Shown: positions 25,722-35,512, counted from the stretch's first letter. The stretch: DNA of 64,000 bases from Leptolyngbya sp. Heron Island J (GCF_000482245.1 NZ_AWNH01000053.1:106315-170314); one strand, 5' to 3'. Translations and numbers: made by a program. The notes: generated by a model from the sequence alone, not told the origin.

Positions 25722-27056
25722 TCAAATACTAAGTTGTTGTTGAAAGTATGAACGATAAATATTACAGCTAGGAACTGCCTGATATCCCTTAATAGTGATA
25801 AGGCCAAGGCTTTCTAAACGATACATAGTAACAGCATCTAATTCCACACCTTCTCTGGAGGAGATCACTTGTTTAAAGGCAATCGCCAAATCTTGTTCTT
25901 TTTGCAAAAGTGCCAGATAACTACGCAGATGAGTACCGTAAATACCAGATGGCATCGATACAGCTTTAAGCAGCGTATCCATAGAGACCGCCTCAGCAGT
26001 CAGATGATGCAGAAAAATATTTACCAGATAAGGATGTCCACCGACTAAATCTAGTAAAACTCTCCCCAGTGTGTCATTATTTTCCTTAATGCCATAGCGA
26101 GCCGTTAATTCAGCCACCTGACTAGCTGTAAATTTAGGCAATTTGATCGCTCGCCCGATATTGAAGGGTGATTGGTGAATTTTTAAGGGAACATAAATTT
26201 CGGTGGCATGGACAATGACGATCCGCAGATTACGCCAAAGTAAATTCCACCGCGATTTTTCATGCCAGGAACGTAGCATGGGAAAAAAATCTTGAGCTAT
26301 TTTAGGATGTCCAATAAGCCTTTCAGCAGCACCAACAATCAGTAGGATAGGGCTTTTTTTATTTTCCAAAAGATATTCCTGATAATAGAGTTCGCTACTG
26401 ACTTTATGCCCCATAGAGACATCCCAAAACTCATGCAGCTTTGGTGACAGTTCTAAAGCCTGGCTACTACATGCACAAAACCACTTTAGAAACATATCAA
26501 TACTACTAAAGACATCTTGATCTACGGTCTGCAGATCAAGATGAATAGTTTGATAGTGATTTTGATTAGCAGTTTTAATTAAACGAAATACCAGGGAGGT
26601 TTTTCCCATTTTTTGAGGGGCTTTTATCCTTAAAAAGCCACCAGGGCGCTGAATTTCAGCATATGCTAAATCTTCACTGGGGGGACGCTCGATATAGAAC
26701 GGAGAATTAGGCGGCAGGGGACCAGATGGGTACTGTTGTTCGATGGAGCCTGATTTCGGTCCTGAAGGCACGACTGCTGTGACTGGAGTCGGTGATGGCT
26801 CAAGGGGTTGTAAATGCTCGCGTAAAACAAATAGTAAGCTCTTCTTGGTTACTCGCTGCCCCAAAGCCTGAGACAAAGCTCTCCAAAGCTTATAGCCTGT
26901 GTCTTTGAGGTGGGCATCCCCATAGCCTGACTGCTTAGCCATTTGATCGTAGGTTTGCCGATTCCATGTTTGCCCTAAAACAATCCGCTCTGCTGGAGTC
27001 AGCTTACGTTTGAGCAGTCGCTCTTCAATAGCCAGAAGAACTTCATCAGGGTTCAT
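25722..27056 (-). CDS. AAA-like (AAA_35-type) protein with vMAP-type N-terminal domain, Walker B lost
   Basis: 444 aa from the ATG at 27056; a GTG 18 bases upstream is less likely. Residues 1-85 form a helix-turn-helix-like domain (LTPAERIVLGQTWNRQTYDQMA, then GQRVTKKSLLFVL) of the kind at the start of cyanobacterial vWA-MoxR-associated proteins. The AAA-like domain starts near YPSGPLPPNSPFYIERPP, with P-loop KAPQKMGKTSLVF. Walker B should be hydrophobic-Asp-Glu but reads LLIVG242-Ala243-Ala-Glu, so the acidic pair is lost. The paralogue at 57201-58598 keeps Asp261-Glu262. It is probably an ATP-binding but non-hydrolysing scaffold or regulator. It stands alone between two copies of an inverted 17-base motif. 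Confidence 0.8.
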   Translation of the reverse strand: MNPDEVLLAIEERLLKRKLTPAERIVLGQTWNRQTYDQMAKQSGYGDAHLKDTGYKLWRALSQALGQRVTKKSLLFVLREHLQPLEPSPTPVTAVVPSGPKSGSIEQQYPSGPLPPNSPFYIERPPSEDLAYAEIQRPGGFLRIKAPQKMGKTSLVFRLIKTANQNHYQTIHLDLQTVDQDVFSSIDMFLKWFCACSSQALELSPKLHEFWDVSMGHKVSSELYYQEYLLENKKSPILLIVGAAERLIGHPKIAQDFFPMLRSWHEKSRWNLLWRNLRIVIVHATEIYVPLKIHQSPFNIGRAIKLPKFTASQVAELTARYGIKENNDTLGRVLLDLVGGHPYLVNIFLHHLTAEAVSMDTLLKAVSMPSGIYGTHLRSYLALLQKEQDLAIAFKQVISSREGVELDAVTMYRLESLGLITIKGYQAVPSCNIYRSYFQQQLSI

Positions 27057-27146
27057 AGAAGTAATCAAGCACACTCAACCAATTTACAGGAAATCATCAA
27101 GATTTTCGCATAGAAAACTACTCTCAGGTTAATCATAGAAAGCTTT

Positions 27147-27163
27147 CCGTCTTTTCCGACTTT
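27147..27163 (-). repeat. Dispersed 17-base motif, copy 3 (5' side of AAA-like gene)
   Basis: CCGTCTTTTCCGACTTT on the plus strand, a perfect 17-base match to copy 2 in inverted orientation. It lies 91 bases upstream of the ATG at 27056, in promoter position for that gene. Confidence 0.6.
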
Positions 27164-27456
27164 TTAACAAGATATGTTCACACTTCCATGCATTGCCATA
27201 GTTTTTGTAGCATTTAGATGTGTCCTAGTACAAGAAAAATAGATGTTGTCTAGACCTATAACTTTTCCGCCTTTTTGCAGCTTTTTTATAGAGAGGTCTG
27301 ATAGTTAAAGGTGCAGTGAACTCTGTGGGTTTAAGTACACCACAATGAGAATAGATATAACAGAATACTTATCAAGTACTTTCTCCTAAGACGAGCATAC
27401 TCCAAGCGTTGCTATTTTCTGGTGTGCATTCATTTAAAGAATCAGCCAGTAAACGG

Positions 27457-27483
27457 TTGACAAATTGGTCCATCCTTTATAGC
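27457..27483 (+). promoter_or_regulatory. Candidate promoter for the pentapeptide-repeat gene
   Basis: A perfect TTGACA (27457-27462) is followed after 15 bases by TATAGC (27478-27483), short of the ideal 17-base spacing. It lies about 140 bases upstream of the preferred ATG at 27625. Confidence 0.35.
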
Positions 27484-27624
27484 CGGCAATAGCATGCCCG
27501 TCATTGGTAACAGTTGTTACTGTTTGATAAGTTCCTCTCAAAATGTGCTTTCAGTTACATCCCATTCTTTGGCAAAACCCCTGAAAAACAGGTCTACGGC
27601 AACAGTTTTTATTTGAGATCAGTT

Positions 27625-28407
27625 ATGGCTAATCAGAGACAGCTTACACGTCTACAAAATATTACTAAATGGAATCAATGGCGCAAGACTCAACCCAATT
27701 TTCCAGTAGATCTTATAGGTATCGACTGTAAAGGACGCAACCTGAATGGTATTGACCTGAGTAGAGCCGTGCTCTCAAGGGCTAACCTGATGGGCGTAGA
27801 TTTAGGAAATGCCAATCTGATCAGGGCCAATTTGTATGGAACTAATTTGCAAGCGGCAAACTTATGCGCTTCTGACTTATATAAAGCGAATCTCAGTAGA
27901 GCTAACCTGAGTAAAACGAATTTATCTATGGCTAATTTGGCCGAGGTTTGGTTAAGTAGTGCAAATCTATGCCAGGCAAATCTAACTAAAGCCACTTTAG
28001 AACTCGCAGACCTACGGGCAGTTAACCTCCGTGAGACAAATCTACGGGGCGCTAATTTACGAGGGGCGAATTTACATAAAGCCGACTTACGGGGAGCTGA
28101 CCTACGGGGGGCTGACTTACGCACCACTAACCTGTGTGGAGCTGACTTACGCGGAGTTGCCCTAGATAGAGCTGTCTTATATGAAACTGATCTCAGTGAA
28201 GCTAACTTGAGTCAGACTCATGTTCTAACAGCTAATTTTGAAAGGGTAATCTTGACTGGAGCTTGTTTAGAAGATTGGCAAATCAATAGTGCTACCAGGT
28301 TTGATGGTGTGCTGTGTGAATATGTTTATCTTAAGTCTCATCACCAGGAACGTCGTCCTCAAAAAGGGAATTTTAGACCAGGTGAGTTTATTACCCTTGT
28401 TCAATAG
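27625..28407 (+). CDS. Pentapeptide-repeat protein
   Basis: 260 aa from the ATG at 27625 (MANQRQLTRLQ); the frame extends upstream to a TTG at 27514, but ATG and composition favour the later start. Residues about 40-220 are tandem A(N/D)LxX pentapeptides (for example RGANLRGANLHKADLRGADL), predicted to fold as a right-handed quadrilateral beta helix. A short N-terminal helical cap and a C-terminal non-repeat region follow. No signal peptide or TM, so cytosolic. The function of such proteins is usually unknown; a few mimic DNA and protect gyrase. It converges on the WD40 pair. Confidence 0.85.
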   Translation: MANQRQLTRLQNITKWNQWRKTQPNFPVDLIGIDCKGRNLNGIDLSRAVLSRANLMGVDLGNANLIRANLYGTNLQAANLCASDLYKANLSRANLSKTNLSMANLAEVWLSSANLCQANLTKATLELADLRAVNLRETNLRGANLRGANLHKADLRGADLRGADLRTTNLCGADLRGVALDRAVLYETDLSEANLSQTHVLTANFERVILTGACLEDWQINSATRFDGVLCEYVYLKSHHQERRPQKGNFRPGEFITLVQ

Positions 28408-28440
28408 GAGTTTTTAACAGGCGTCACCAACAATTTAAGC

Positions 28441-28527
28441 CGTTGCTGATTTAGAAGATGAACCGCTCGATGAAAAACGCTATACAGTGGTATCTTCAAA
28501 GCAAAATCATTCCGAGGATCAGCAACG
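28441..28527. terminator. Long imperfect hairpin between convergent genes
   Basis: CGTTGCTGAT (28441-28450) pairs with ATCAGCAACG (28518-28527), GAAGAT (28454-28459) with ATCTTC (28492-28497), and ACCGCT/AGTGGT pair inside with one wobble. It fills the gap between the pentapeptide stop and the WD40 stop. No clear U tract, so terminator function is tentative. Confidence 0.35.
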
Positions 28528-28533
28528 CCCAAT

Positions 28534-31500
28534 TTAAGAATCGTCGGTTATGACTCCTTCGCAAATGGTGCGATCGCGAGCTAAAAGATCAGCATTGGTG
28601 CTCAAGTAATCTTGGAGCCAATCACAAGCGTAGCCAAGCTCATTGAGCGTCAGAATTGTATCTAAATTCCACAGAGTTAACGTTCCATTTTCGGCAACTG
28701 TGACTAATAATTCTCCAGTGGAGCTAAACTTCACGCTCTTGAAGCCAGAACCGTTACCGTAGAGCGTCTTAAGTTTCTCTCCATCCAGGGTCCAAAGGTT
28801 AACAGTATTATCGGCACTAGCGGTAGCTAACAGTTGACTATCCGGGCTAAAGTCCACGCCATAGATATTGTGACTATGTCCCTCAAACGTCCTCACTAAA
28901 GTGCCATCCCAGCGCCACAGCTTCACAGTTTGATCAACGCTAGCAGACGCAAAAAACTGACCATCGGGGCTCACCGACAACCCAAAAATATCTGAATCAT
29001 GAGCCTCAAGCTGATGCATAGGGGTACCATCTTGATCCCAAATCTGGACAGTCCCATCGGCCCCAGAGGAGACTAACTGTTGGCCATCGGGACTAAAGGC
29101 AACCCGATAGACTCGACCATCATGGCCCGAGAGCGTATGGAGCAGTTGCCCATCCACAGTCCAAATGCGAATGGTGCCATCTTCTGCACCAGCGGCTAAC
29201 CGCTGACTATCTGGACTGAAGGCTGCGTCCCAAGATTGAAATTGGTGTCCTTCCAGCATTCTTAAAAAACGTCCTGCCTGGTTCCACAAAAGAATGTTGC
29301 CACTTCTACTAGCTGTCGCAATCAATTGTCCATCCGGACTAAAGTCAAACCCCAAGAAGGTATCTTGTTCAGCTTGCAGGGTTGCCATGATGTTGCGCCT
29401 AGTATCCCAGACGGTGATTTGAGAACCGTCACCTCCAATAATTCTCTCGCCATCGGAGCTAATGGCAACATCCCAACTGTTGCCGTCTAGCAAGATTGTT
29501 TTGAGTAACGGTGTTTGCCACTGTCGCATTTGGGCAGTGACACCATTGCCTGCCGTCACGATTGAGTGAGACTGATGGGGAGAAAATCCTATCCGGCGAA
29601 TCTCTCCTGACAGCTGGAGAATACGCCAGGGATTGCCCCCTTTACCCCAAATTCGTATGGTTTTATCCAGGGCTGTGGATGCGATCGCACCCCCATCAGC
29701 ACTAAAGGCCAGTCGGTCAATACGTTCAGTATGACCTGTCAAGGACCGGAGTGAATCTGTTGCCGATTCCCAGAGCTGAATCACAGCATCATCACCGGCC
29801 ATGGCCATAATATTCTTGGTGGGGCTAAAGGCAACACTCCATATGCTACTGTCTGCCGTCGCTGCCGGGATCGTACTGATCAGCTGACCTTCTGCAGTCC
29901 ATACCTTGGCCGTACCATCCAGACTCGCTGAGCTGATGGTTTGATCTGTGGGGCTGACGGCCACTTGCCACACCATCCTCTGATGTCCCGATAGCGTTTG
30001 TAACAAGCGACCATCTAAACTCCACACTTTTACCTGCTGATCGGCACCGCCCGACACTAAAAAATCTCCCATAGGACTAAAGTCAACATCCCAGGTGGCC
30101 CCTTCATGGGCTTGAATCGTTTGCTCTAACTTTTTGGTTTCTAGGTTCCAAATTTGTAAGCTCCCGTCTAAATTAGTGGCAGCCAACAGCGGCTGCTGGG
30201 GATGAAAGGCCAAGCCAAAGGTGGTAGCATTACCAGTAAAAGAGTGTAGCAACTGGCCATTTTTTGCCCATAGTTTGACGGTTTGATCCGCGCTGGTGGT
30301 CGCCACTAACTTCCCATCCGGGCTATAGGCAACCTCTAACACCGATGCTTCATGACCAGAAAATCGATTGCGTTCACTCATCCAATAAATAATCTGATTG
30401 AGCGCTCGATCGGAGGCCGCTATCAGCTCTAGTGGCACATCGTTAAGCTCCTCTAATCGACGCTTGGCCTTAACTGCATCCATTAGAGCGTCTAATTCCT
30501 GATGGGAGGCAAAGCGACCTTCTGCAGATGAAATCAGCGCTCGAATTTCGTTAAGGCGCGAGGTGCGGTCACTGGCGGCGGCTTGACGGTATTGCTGTAG
30601 AGCGGCTAGCCCTAATAGGGAAACAATTACTAAGGCTCCTGAGGTAATTGCCAATAACGTCCGTTGCAATCGAGTAGTACGTTTGGCCGCTTGGGCTTTT
30701 TCTAAGTCCAGAGTTCGCTGGGTTTCGAGCTGTTCTTGTTCCTGACTACCGGCAAGGAAACGATAGTCTACATCGCTCAGACTTTTTCCCCTGGCCCAGG
30801 TCTGCGCATCACGGAGAGCCTGTCCTCGCAACAACCGGGACTCATCCGTTTGTGATGAAGCGACCCAAGCATCAATGCTTTCCGAGTAAGGCCGCAGAGC
30901 CGTCAGCTGGCGATGTATCCAGGCAAGATCAAAGACTCGTTCATAAATCTGATTTTTGACTACTAAATAATCATTCACGTGCACCATGAGACCGCTGAGT
31001 AGCAAGTCGACCTGGTCGCGACTATCATCAATGGCAACAGTATTGCCCTCTAACCAGCGTTGGTAAATGCCGAGCAAACGACTCGTGCGACGTTCGTCAT
31101 AGAGTAGGCGATCGCGAATCGTCCGTAAGTGTTCAGGTTCATCCTGGGATTCCCAGTGAGTGATAATGTGCGATCTCACAATCGTTTCCACCCAAAATTT
31201 CTCCATCCCAGGGGGAATACTCAGGGGTTCATTCAGCGCATCTTGACTGGAAGTTACCAACAACTGACAAACTTTTTGAGTTAAAAACGGCTGTCCCCCT
31301 GTCCAGTTCAACACCTCCTGTAAAATCGCTTTAGTATTGGCCGTTTTAAGCGTTAACCCCTGGGCCAAGGGAGTCGCTTCAGAGAGACTAAATCCTTTCA
31401 AAACAACTGCTCGACCAATATTGAACGGTGTCCGTTGTTTATCCGCGATCAAATCAGCTGGAGAAGCTACCCCAAAAATGGCAAAGGTCAGACGGCGATA

Positions 31501-32010
31501 GTCAGGCTCCACCGCACGACGGTTATAGCAGTAGCGAATTAGGGCAAAAAAGTCATCAACAGAAAACGATAGATTGAGCAGGCTATCCACCTCATCAACA
31601 AAGATGAACAACCGTTGTTCTGGGTACTGAGTCAGCAGCAGTTCAATAAACTGACTCAAAATTTGGGTTAAAGAGAGATGACTGTGCTCCTCCCACCAAG
31701 TGCGAATGTCACGAGTACGGAGATTGAGCTGTATCGCCAGGGTTCCCATCAGGCCTCGGTACCACTGCTCCGGGGTAATGTGATCGCTGCCAATGTTAGT
31801 CACATCAACGACCGCACAGCGATGTCCCTCTGCCTGCAAATGATGCCAACTGCGCACCATCAGCGACGACTTGCCCATTTGGCGAGAGTTAAACACGTAA
31901 CAGAATTCGCCTGCTAACAACGCGGCGCAGAGGTCTTTATCTGCTTGCCGTTCAATATAGGTGGGAGCATCGTAATCAAGGCTGCCACCGATTTGATAGT
32001 AGTTAGCCAT
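28534..32010 (-). CDS. AAA-like (AAA_35) - TM - WD40 repeat protein, copy A
   Basis: 1158 aa. The N-terminal AAA-like NTPase (about 1-350) has P-loop NSRQMGKSSLMVRSW and Walker B LFIFVDEVDSLLNL, both intact. A linker, one TM segment (about 443-465; LLAITSGALVIVSLLGLAAL) and a coiled region follow. About a dozen WD40 repeats (about 550-1115; units such as FSPDGQLIATASRSGNILLW) presumably form one or two propellers. The C-terminus has a short Cys-containing helix (YACDWLQDYL). Related proteins are membrane-tethered STAND-like signalling or conflict NTPases; ligand and output are unknown. It begins 7 bp after the stop of paralogue copy B, so the two are cotranscribed. Confidence 0.88.
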   Translation of the reverse strand: MANYYQIGGSLDYDAPTYIERQADKDLCAALLAGEFCYVFNSRQMGKSSLMVRSWHHLQAEGHRCAVVDVTNIGSDHITPEQWYRGLMGTLAIQLNLRTRDIRTWWEEHSHLSLTQILSQFIELLLTQYPEQRLFIFVDEVDSLLNLSFSVDDFFALIRYCYNRRAVEPDYRRLTFAIFGVASPADLIADKQRTPFNIGRAVVLKGFSLSEATPLAQGLTLKTANTKAILQEVLNWTGGQPFLTQKVCQLLVTSSQDALNEPLSIPPGMEKFWVETIVRSHIITHWESQDEPEHLRTIRDRLLYDERRTSRLLGIYQRWLEGNTVAIDDSRDQVDLLLSGLMVHVNDYLVVKNQIYERVFDLAWIHRQLTALRPYSESIDAWVASSQTDESRLLRGQALRDAQTWARGKSLSDVDYRFLAGSQEQEQLETQRTLDLEKAQAAKRTTRLQRTLLAITSGALVIVSLLGLAALQQYRQAAASDRTSRLNEIRALISSAEGRFASHQELDALMDAVKAKRRLEELNDVPLELIAASDRALNQIIYWMSERNRFSGHEASVLEVAYSPDGKLVATTSADQTVKLWAKNGQLLHSFTGNATTFGLAFHPQQPLLAATNLDGSLQIWNLETKKLEQTIQAHEGATWDVDFSPMGDFLVSGGADQQVKVWSLDGRLLQTLSGHQRMVWQVAVSPTDQTISSASLDGTAKVWTAEGQLISTIPAATADSSIWSVAFSPTKNIMAMAGDDAVIQLWESATDSLRSLTGHTERIDRLAFSADGGAIASTALDKTIRIWGKGGNPWRILQLSGEIRRIGFSPHQSHSIVTAGNGVTAQMRQWQTPLLKTILLDGNSWDVAISSDGERIIGGDGSQITVWDTRRNIMATLQAEQDTFLGFDFSPDGQLIATASRSGNILLWNQAGRFLRMLEGHQFQSWDAAFSPDSQRLAAGAEDGTIRIWTVDGQLLHTLSGHDGRVYRVAFSPDGQQLVSSGADGTVQIWDQDGTPMHQLEAHDSDIFGLSVSPDGQFFASASVDQTVKLWRWDGTLVRTFEGHSHNIYGVDFSPDSQLLATASADNTVNLWTLDGEKLKTLYGNGSGFKSVKFSSTGELLVTVAENGTLTLWNLDTILTLNELGYACDWLQDYLSTNADLLARDRTICEGVITDDS

Positions 32011-32017
32011 GGTTCTA

Positions 32018-35000
32018 TCAAGACGGGTTAACTGTTGTTATGTCTTCTGTTATGTCTTTGCAGAGGGTGCGATCGCTCTCTGCCACCTCACTATTTGTTC
32101 GTAAATAATCAGCAATCCAAATGCAGGCATATTCCAGCTCGTTTAACGCCAACACTTTCTCTAGATCCCATCGGGCGAGGGTGCCATCTTCAGCCACTGT
32201 AATGAGTTCTCCTGTGGAGCTAAATTTCACGTCCTTAAAACCAGGACCCTGACCATACAGAGTTTTGATTTTCTCTCCTTCTAGAGACCATAAGGTAACC
32301 GTATTATCGGCACTGGCAGTCGCTACTAGTTGACCATCGGCACTAAAGTCCACCCCAAAAATGGCGTTAGTATGCCCTTTAAAGGTTCTGACCAAAGTGC
32401 CATCCCAACGCCACAGCTTGGCAATTGAATCACTACTAGCAGAGGCAAAAAACTGACCATCACGACTTACTGAGAGGCCAAAGACAGCGGAATCGTGGCC
32501 CTTAATCTCATGGAGAAGCGTGCCATCAGCCTGAAAAACCTGGAGTGTACCACTGCCACTAGAGGCAACTAGCCGCTGACCATCGGGACTAAACGCAACC
32601 CTCAGACCTAGATCCTTATTGCCCTCAAACGTATGAATGAGTTCACCACTCGTTGTCCACACAAGAATTCTGCCATCTTCACCGATGGCAGCTAGTTGCT
32701 GGCTATCGGGACTAAAGCTCACACCCCAGGCTTGTAACTCATCGAGGCCTTGTAGATCTTGCAAAAGCTCTCCTGTCGGACTCCAGAGTTGGACGGTACC
32801 GTTAGCACCCACCGCTGCAATCATTTGACCATTTGGACTGTAATCAAACCCAAATAGTGTGTCTTGTCCGGCATCCAGAGTGGCAACAATTTTACGATCT
32901 CGATCCCAAACATGAACGATAGGGCTATCCCCAGAGACAATTCGCTCACCATCAGGACTCATGGCGATATCCCAGACATCGTCATCGAGAAAGATAGTTT
33001 GTAGCAGAGGAGACTCCCATTGCCTCAGTTGAGCTGTGTTGCTGCTATCTATGGTCACCATTGTTTGAGCATCGCTGCCGGGAAAACTGATGCCACGCAT
33101 ATCACCTGCCGTTTGGAGCACCCGCCAGGGAGAGCCGTCTATCCCACGCATCCAGATAGTGCGGTCTAGCCCCGCGGAGGCGATCGCCGTACCATCGGGA
33201 CTAAAATCGATACCGCCGACGCGCTTCGTATGGCCTGTCAAAGTGTTCATCAGGGTGCCATCTGGCTGCCAAAGCTGTACCATCCGGTCATCTCCGCCGA
33301 TGGCGATCGTGTCACCAGTGGGATTAACCGATCCACTCCAGAGGCTGCCGCCGCTAGTAGCGGCGGGTAAAGTACTCAAAAGCTGACCATCAAGCGTCCA
33401 AACTTTGGCAATGTTATCCAGGCCAGTTGAGAGAATCAGTTGCTTGGTTACATTAACCACAACTCGCAAAACACCACTTTGATGTCCAGACAAGGTATTA
33501 AGTAAGGTGCCGTCTAGGTCCCACACTTTAACCGTTTGATCGGCCCCCCCAGACACTAAAAACTCGGCTCCATCACTGTGGAAGGTTACATCCCAAGCCG
33601 GGCCTGTGTGAGCCTGAATTGTTTGCACTAATGTTTTATCGGCAATGTTCCAAAGTTTCAAGCTGCCATCCAAATTAGCTGTTGCCATGAGAGGACGATG
33701 GGGATGAAACGCCACACCATAGCTGTCACCTGCATCTTCAAACATGTGTAATAGCTGACCATCCGCAGCCCAGAGCTTGGCAGTGGCATCTCTACTAGTC
33801 GTGACAATCAATTTCCCATCTGGGCTATAAGCAACCGCTAGGATGGATGTCGCATGTCCCGATAGCCGATTGCGTTCATTCATCCAGTAAACAATCTGGT
33901 GCAGCGCGCGCTCAGCGGCTGCTTCTAACTCTGAATGAGATTCGTCAAGCGATTGGAGCTTGCGCTTGGCCTTAATGGCATCAACGAGGGCATCTAGCTC
34001 TTGGTGGGCCGCAAACTGTCCTTTTGCGGATGAAATTAATGCCTGAACTTCATTGAGGCGAGCAGTGTGTTCGCTGGCGATCGCACGCCGATATTGAAAA
34101 AATGCCGCCGTCCCTAACAATGAAACAACCACCAATGCCCCAGAGGTAATTCCGAGCAGAAACCGTTGTAAACGGGTTGTTCGTTTGGCAGCTTCAGCCT
34201 TTTCGAGGTCTAGGGATCGCTGAATCTCAGCCTGTTCCTGTTCTTGCCCTAGGGCTAAAAAACGATAGTCTAAATTGCTGAGACTTTTTCCTCTAGCCCA
34301 GGCTTGGGCATCCTGCAATGCCTGTCCTCGCAATAGTCGAGATGCGTCCATCTGTTGGGAGGTGACCCAAGCCTCGAAAGCTTCCGAGTAGGGGCGCAGG
34401 GCGTTGAGTTGCTTTTGCACCCATCCCAGATCGAAAACACTTTCATAAATGCGATTTTTACCACGCAACTGACCGGTCTGCTGCACCATCAGGCCACTGA
34501 GCAACAGCTCAATTTGGTCGCGACTGTCATTAGTGGGTATGGCTTGGCCTTCTAGCCAGTGCTGATAAATGCCTAAGAGGCGTCCTGTACGACGCTCGTC
34601 ATAGAGGAGGCGATCGCGAATTGTGCGCAGGTGCTCGGGTTCATCCTGGGATTCCCAATGGTCGATGATTTGTGATCGCACCACACTATCCACCCAGAAT
34701 TTCTCCATCCCAAGGGGAACATTCAGTGGCTCATTCACTGCCGTTTGGCTAGAAGTGACCAGCAATTGAAAGACCTTCTGGGTTAAAAAGGGTTGTCCAC
34801 CCGTCCAACTAAGCACTTCTTGCAAAATGGATTGGGTATTTGGAGTTTGAATGTCTAATCCTGCTGCCAGAGGAGTCGCCTCTTCTAAGTCAAACCCACG
34901 CAACACAATGGCGCGACCGATATTAAAGGGCGTGCGTTGCTTATCCGCAATCAAATCAGCGGGAGCCGCTACCCCAAAGATGGCAAAGGTCAACCGCTTA

Positions 35001-35512
35001 TAGTCTGGCTCCACGGTGCGACGGTTGTAGCAAAAGCGAATCAGGGCAAAAAAGTCATCGACAGAGAAAGACAGATTTAACAGACTGTCTACTTCATCGA
35101 CAAAGATAAATAGCCGTTGTTCCGGACACTGAGCCAGCAGCATTTCGATAAACTGACTCAAAATTTGCGTCAAGGACAGATGACTGTGCTCGTCCCACCA
35201 GGTGCGGATGTCACGGGTGCGTAGGTTGAATTGCATGGCCAGGGTGCCCATAATGCCCCGGTACCACTGCTCTGGAGTAATGTGGTCACTGCCAATGTTG
35301 GTCACATCAACGACCGCACAACGATGCCCCTCTGCCTGTAGCCGATGCCAACTACGCACCATCAGCGACGACTTACCCATTTGGCGAGAGTTAAACACAT
35401 AACAGAATTCACCTGCCAATAATGCGGTGTAGAGATCTTTATCTGCCTGCCGTTCAATATAGGTGGGAGCATCGTAGTCGAGACTGCCACCGATTTGGTA
35501 GTAGTGGGCCAT
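32018..35512 (-). CDS. AAA-like (AAA_35) - TM - WD40 repeat protein, copy B
   Basis: 1164 aa with the same architecture as copy A: AAA-like NTPase with FNSRQMGKSSLM and FVDEVDSLL, a TM segment (LLGITSGALVVVSLLGTAAF) and WD40 propeller(s). The first 220 residues are nearly identical to copy A, while the WD40 region has diverged clearly. This fits tandem duplication with conserved NTPase and changing sensor surface, or gene conversion of the 5' half. It is the upstream member of the pair. Degenerate sequence of a third copy lies just upstream of its start. Confidence 0.88.
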   Translation of the reverse strand: MAHYYQIGGSLDYDAPTYIERQADKDLYTALLAGEFCYVFNSRQMGKSSLMVRSWHRLQAEGHRCAVVDVTNIGSDHITPEQWYRGIMGTLAMQFNLRTRDIRTWWDEHSHLSLTQILSQFIEMLLAQCPEQRLFIFVDEVDSLLNLSFSVDDFFALIRFCYNRRTVEPDYKRLTFAIFGVAAPADLIADKQRTPFNIGRAIVLRGFDLEEATPLAAGLDIQTPNTQSILQEVLSWTGGQPFLTQKVFQLLVTSSQTAVNEPLNVPLGMEKFWVDSVVRSQIIDHWESQDEPEHLRTIRDRLLYDERRTGRLLGIYQHWLEGQAIPTNDSRDQIELLLSGLMVQQTGQLRGKNRIYESVFDLGWVQKQLNALRPYSEAFEAWVTSQQMDASRLLRGQALQDAQAWARGKSLSNLDYRFLALGQEQEQAEIQRSLDLEKAEAAKRTTRLQRFLLGITSGALVVVSLLGTAAFFQYRRAIASEHTARLNEVQALISSAKGQFAAHQELDALVDAIKAKRKLQSLDESHSELEAAAERALHQIVYWMNERNRLSGHATSILAVAYSPDGKLIVTTSRDATAKLWAADGQLLHMFEDAGDSYGVAFHPHRPLMATANLDGSLKLWNIADKTLVQTIQAHTGPAWDVTFHSDGAEFLVSGGADQTVKVWDLDGTLLNTLSGHQSGVLRVVVNVTKQLILSTGLDNIAKVWTLDGQLLSTLPAATSGGSLWSGSVNPTGDTIAIGGDDRMVQLWQPDGTLMNTLTGHTKRVGGIDFSPDGTAIASAGLDRTIWMRGIDGSPWRVLQTAGDMRGISFPGSDAQTMVTIDSSNTAQLRQWESPLLQTIFLDDDVWDIAMSPDGERIVSGDSPIVHVWDRDRKIVATLDAGQDTLFGFDYSPNGQMIAAVGANGTVQLWSPTGELLQDLQGLDELQAWGVSFSPDSQQLAAIGEDGRILVWTTSGELIHTFEGNKDLGLRVAFSPDGQRLVASSGSGTLQVFQADGTLLHEIKGHDSAVFGLSVSRDGQFFASASSDSIAKLWRWDGTLVRTFKGHTNAIFGVDFSADGQLVATASADNTVTLWSLEGEKIKTLYGQGPGFKDVKFSSTGELITVAEDGTLARWDLEKVLALNELEYACIWIADYLRTNSEVAESDRTLCKDITEDITTVNPS

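Larger units (their letters stand above)
27057..27624. other. Divergent intergenic region between AAA-like and pentapeptide genes
   Basis: No gene supported. It holds motif copy 3 (27147-27163), a related CTTTTCCGCCTTTT (27262-27275) and a promoter-like element near 27457. The T-rich CTTTTCCG-N-CTTT blocks are the most notable content. Confidence 0.45.

Noticed and set aside
27690..28127. 145-codon minus-strand frame opposite the pentapeptide gene
   Set aside because: A mirror of the pentapeptide repeats, giving an Arg/Ala/Phe-rich low-complexity translation.
28534..35512. Regular repeated DNA considered as a CRISPR-like array
   Set aside because: The repeats are coding WD40 units of about 120 bases with variable sequence, not short identical repeats with spacers. 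No CRISPR array or cas gene was seen.
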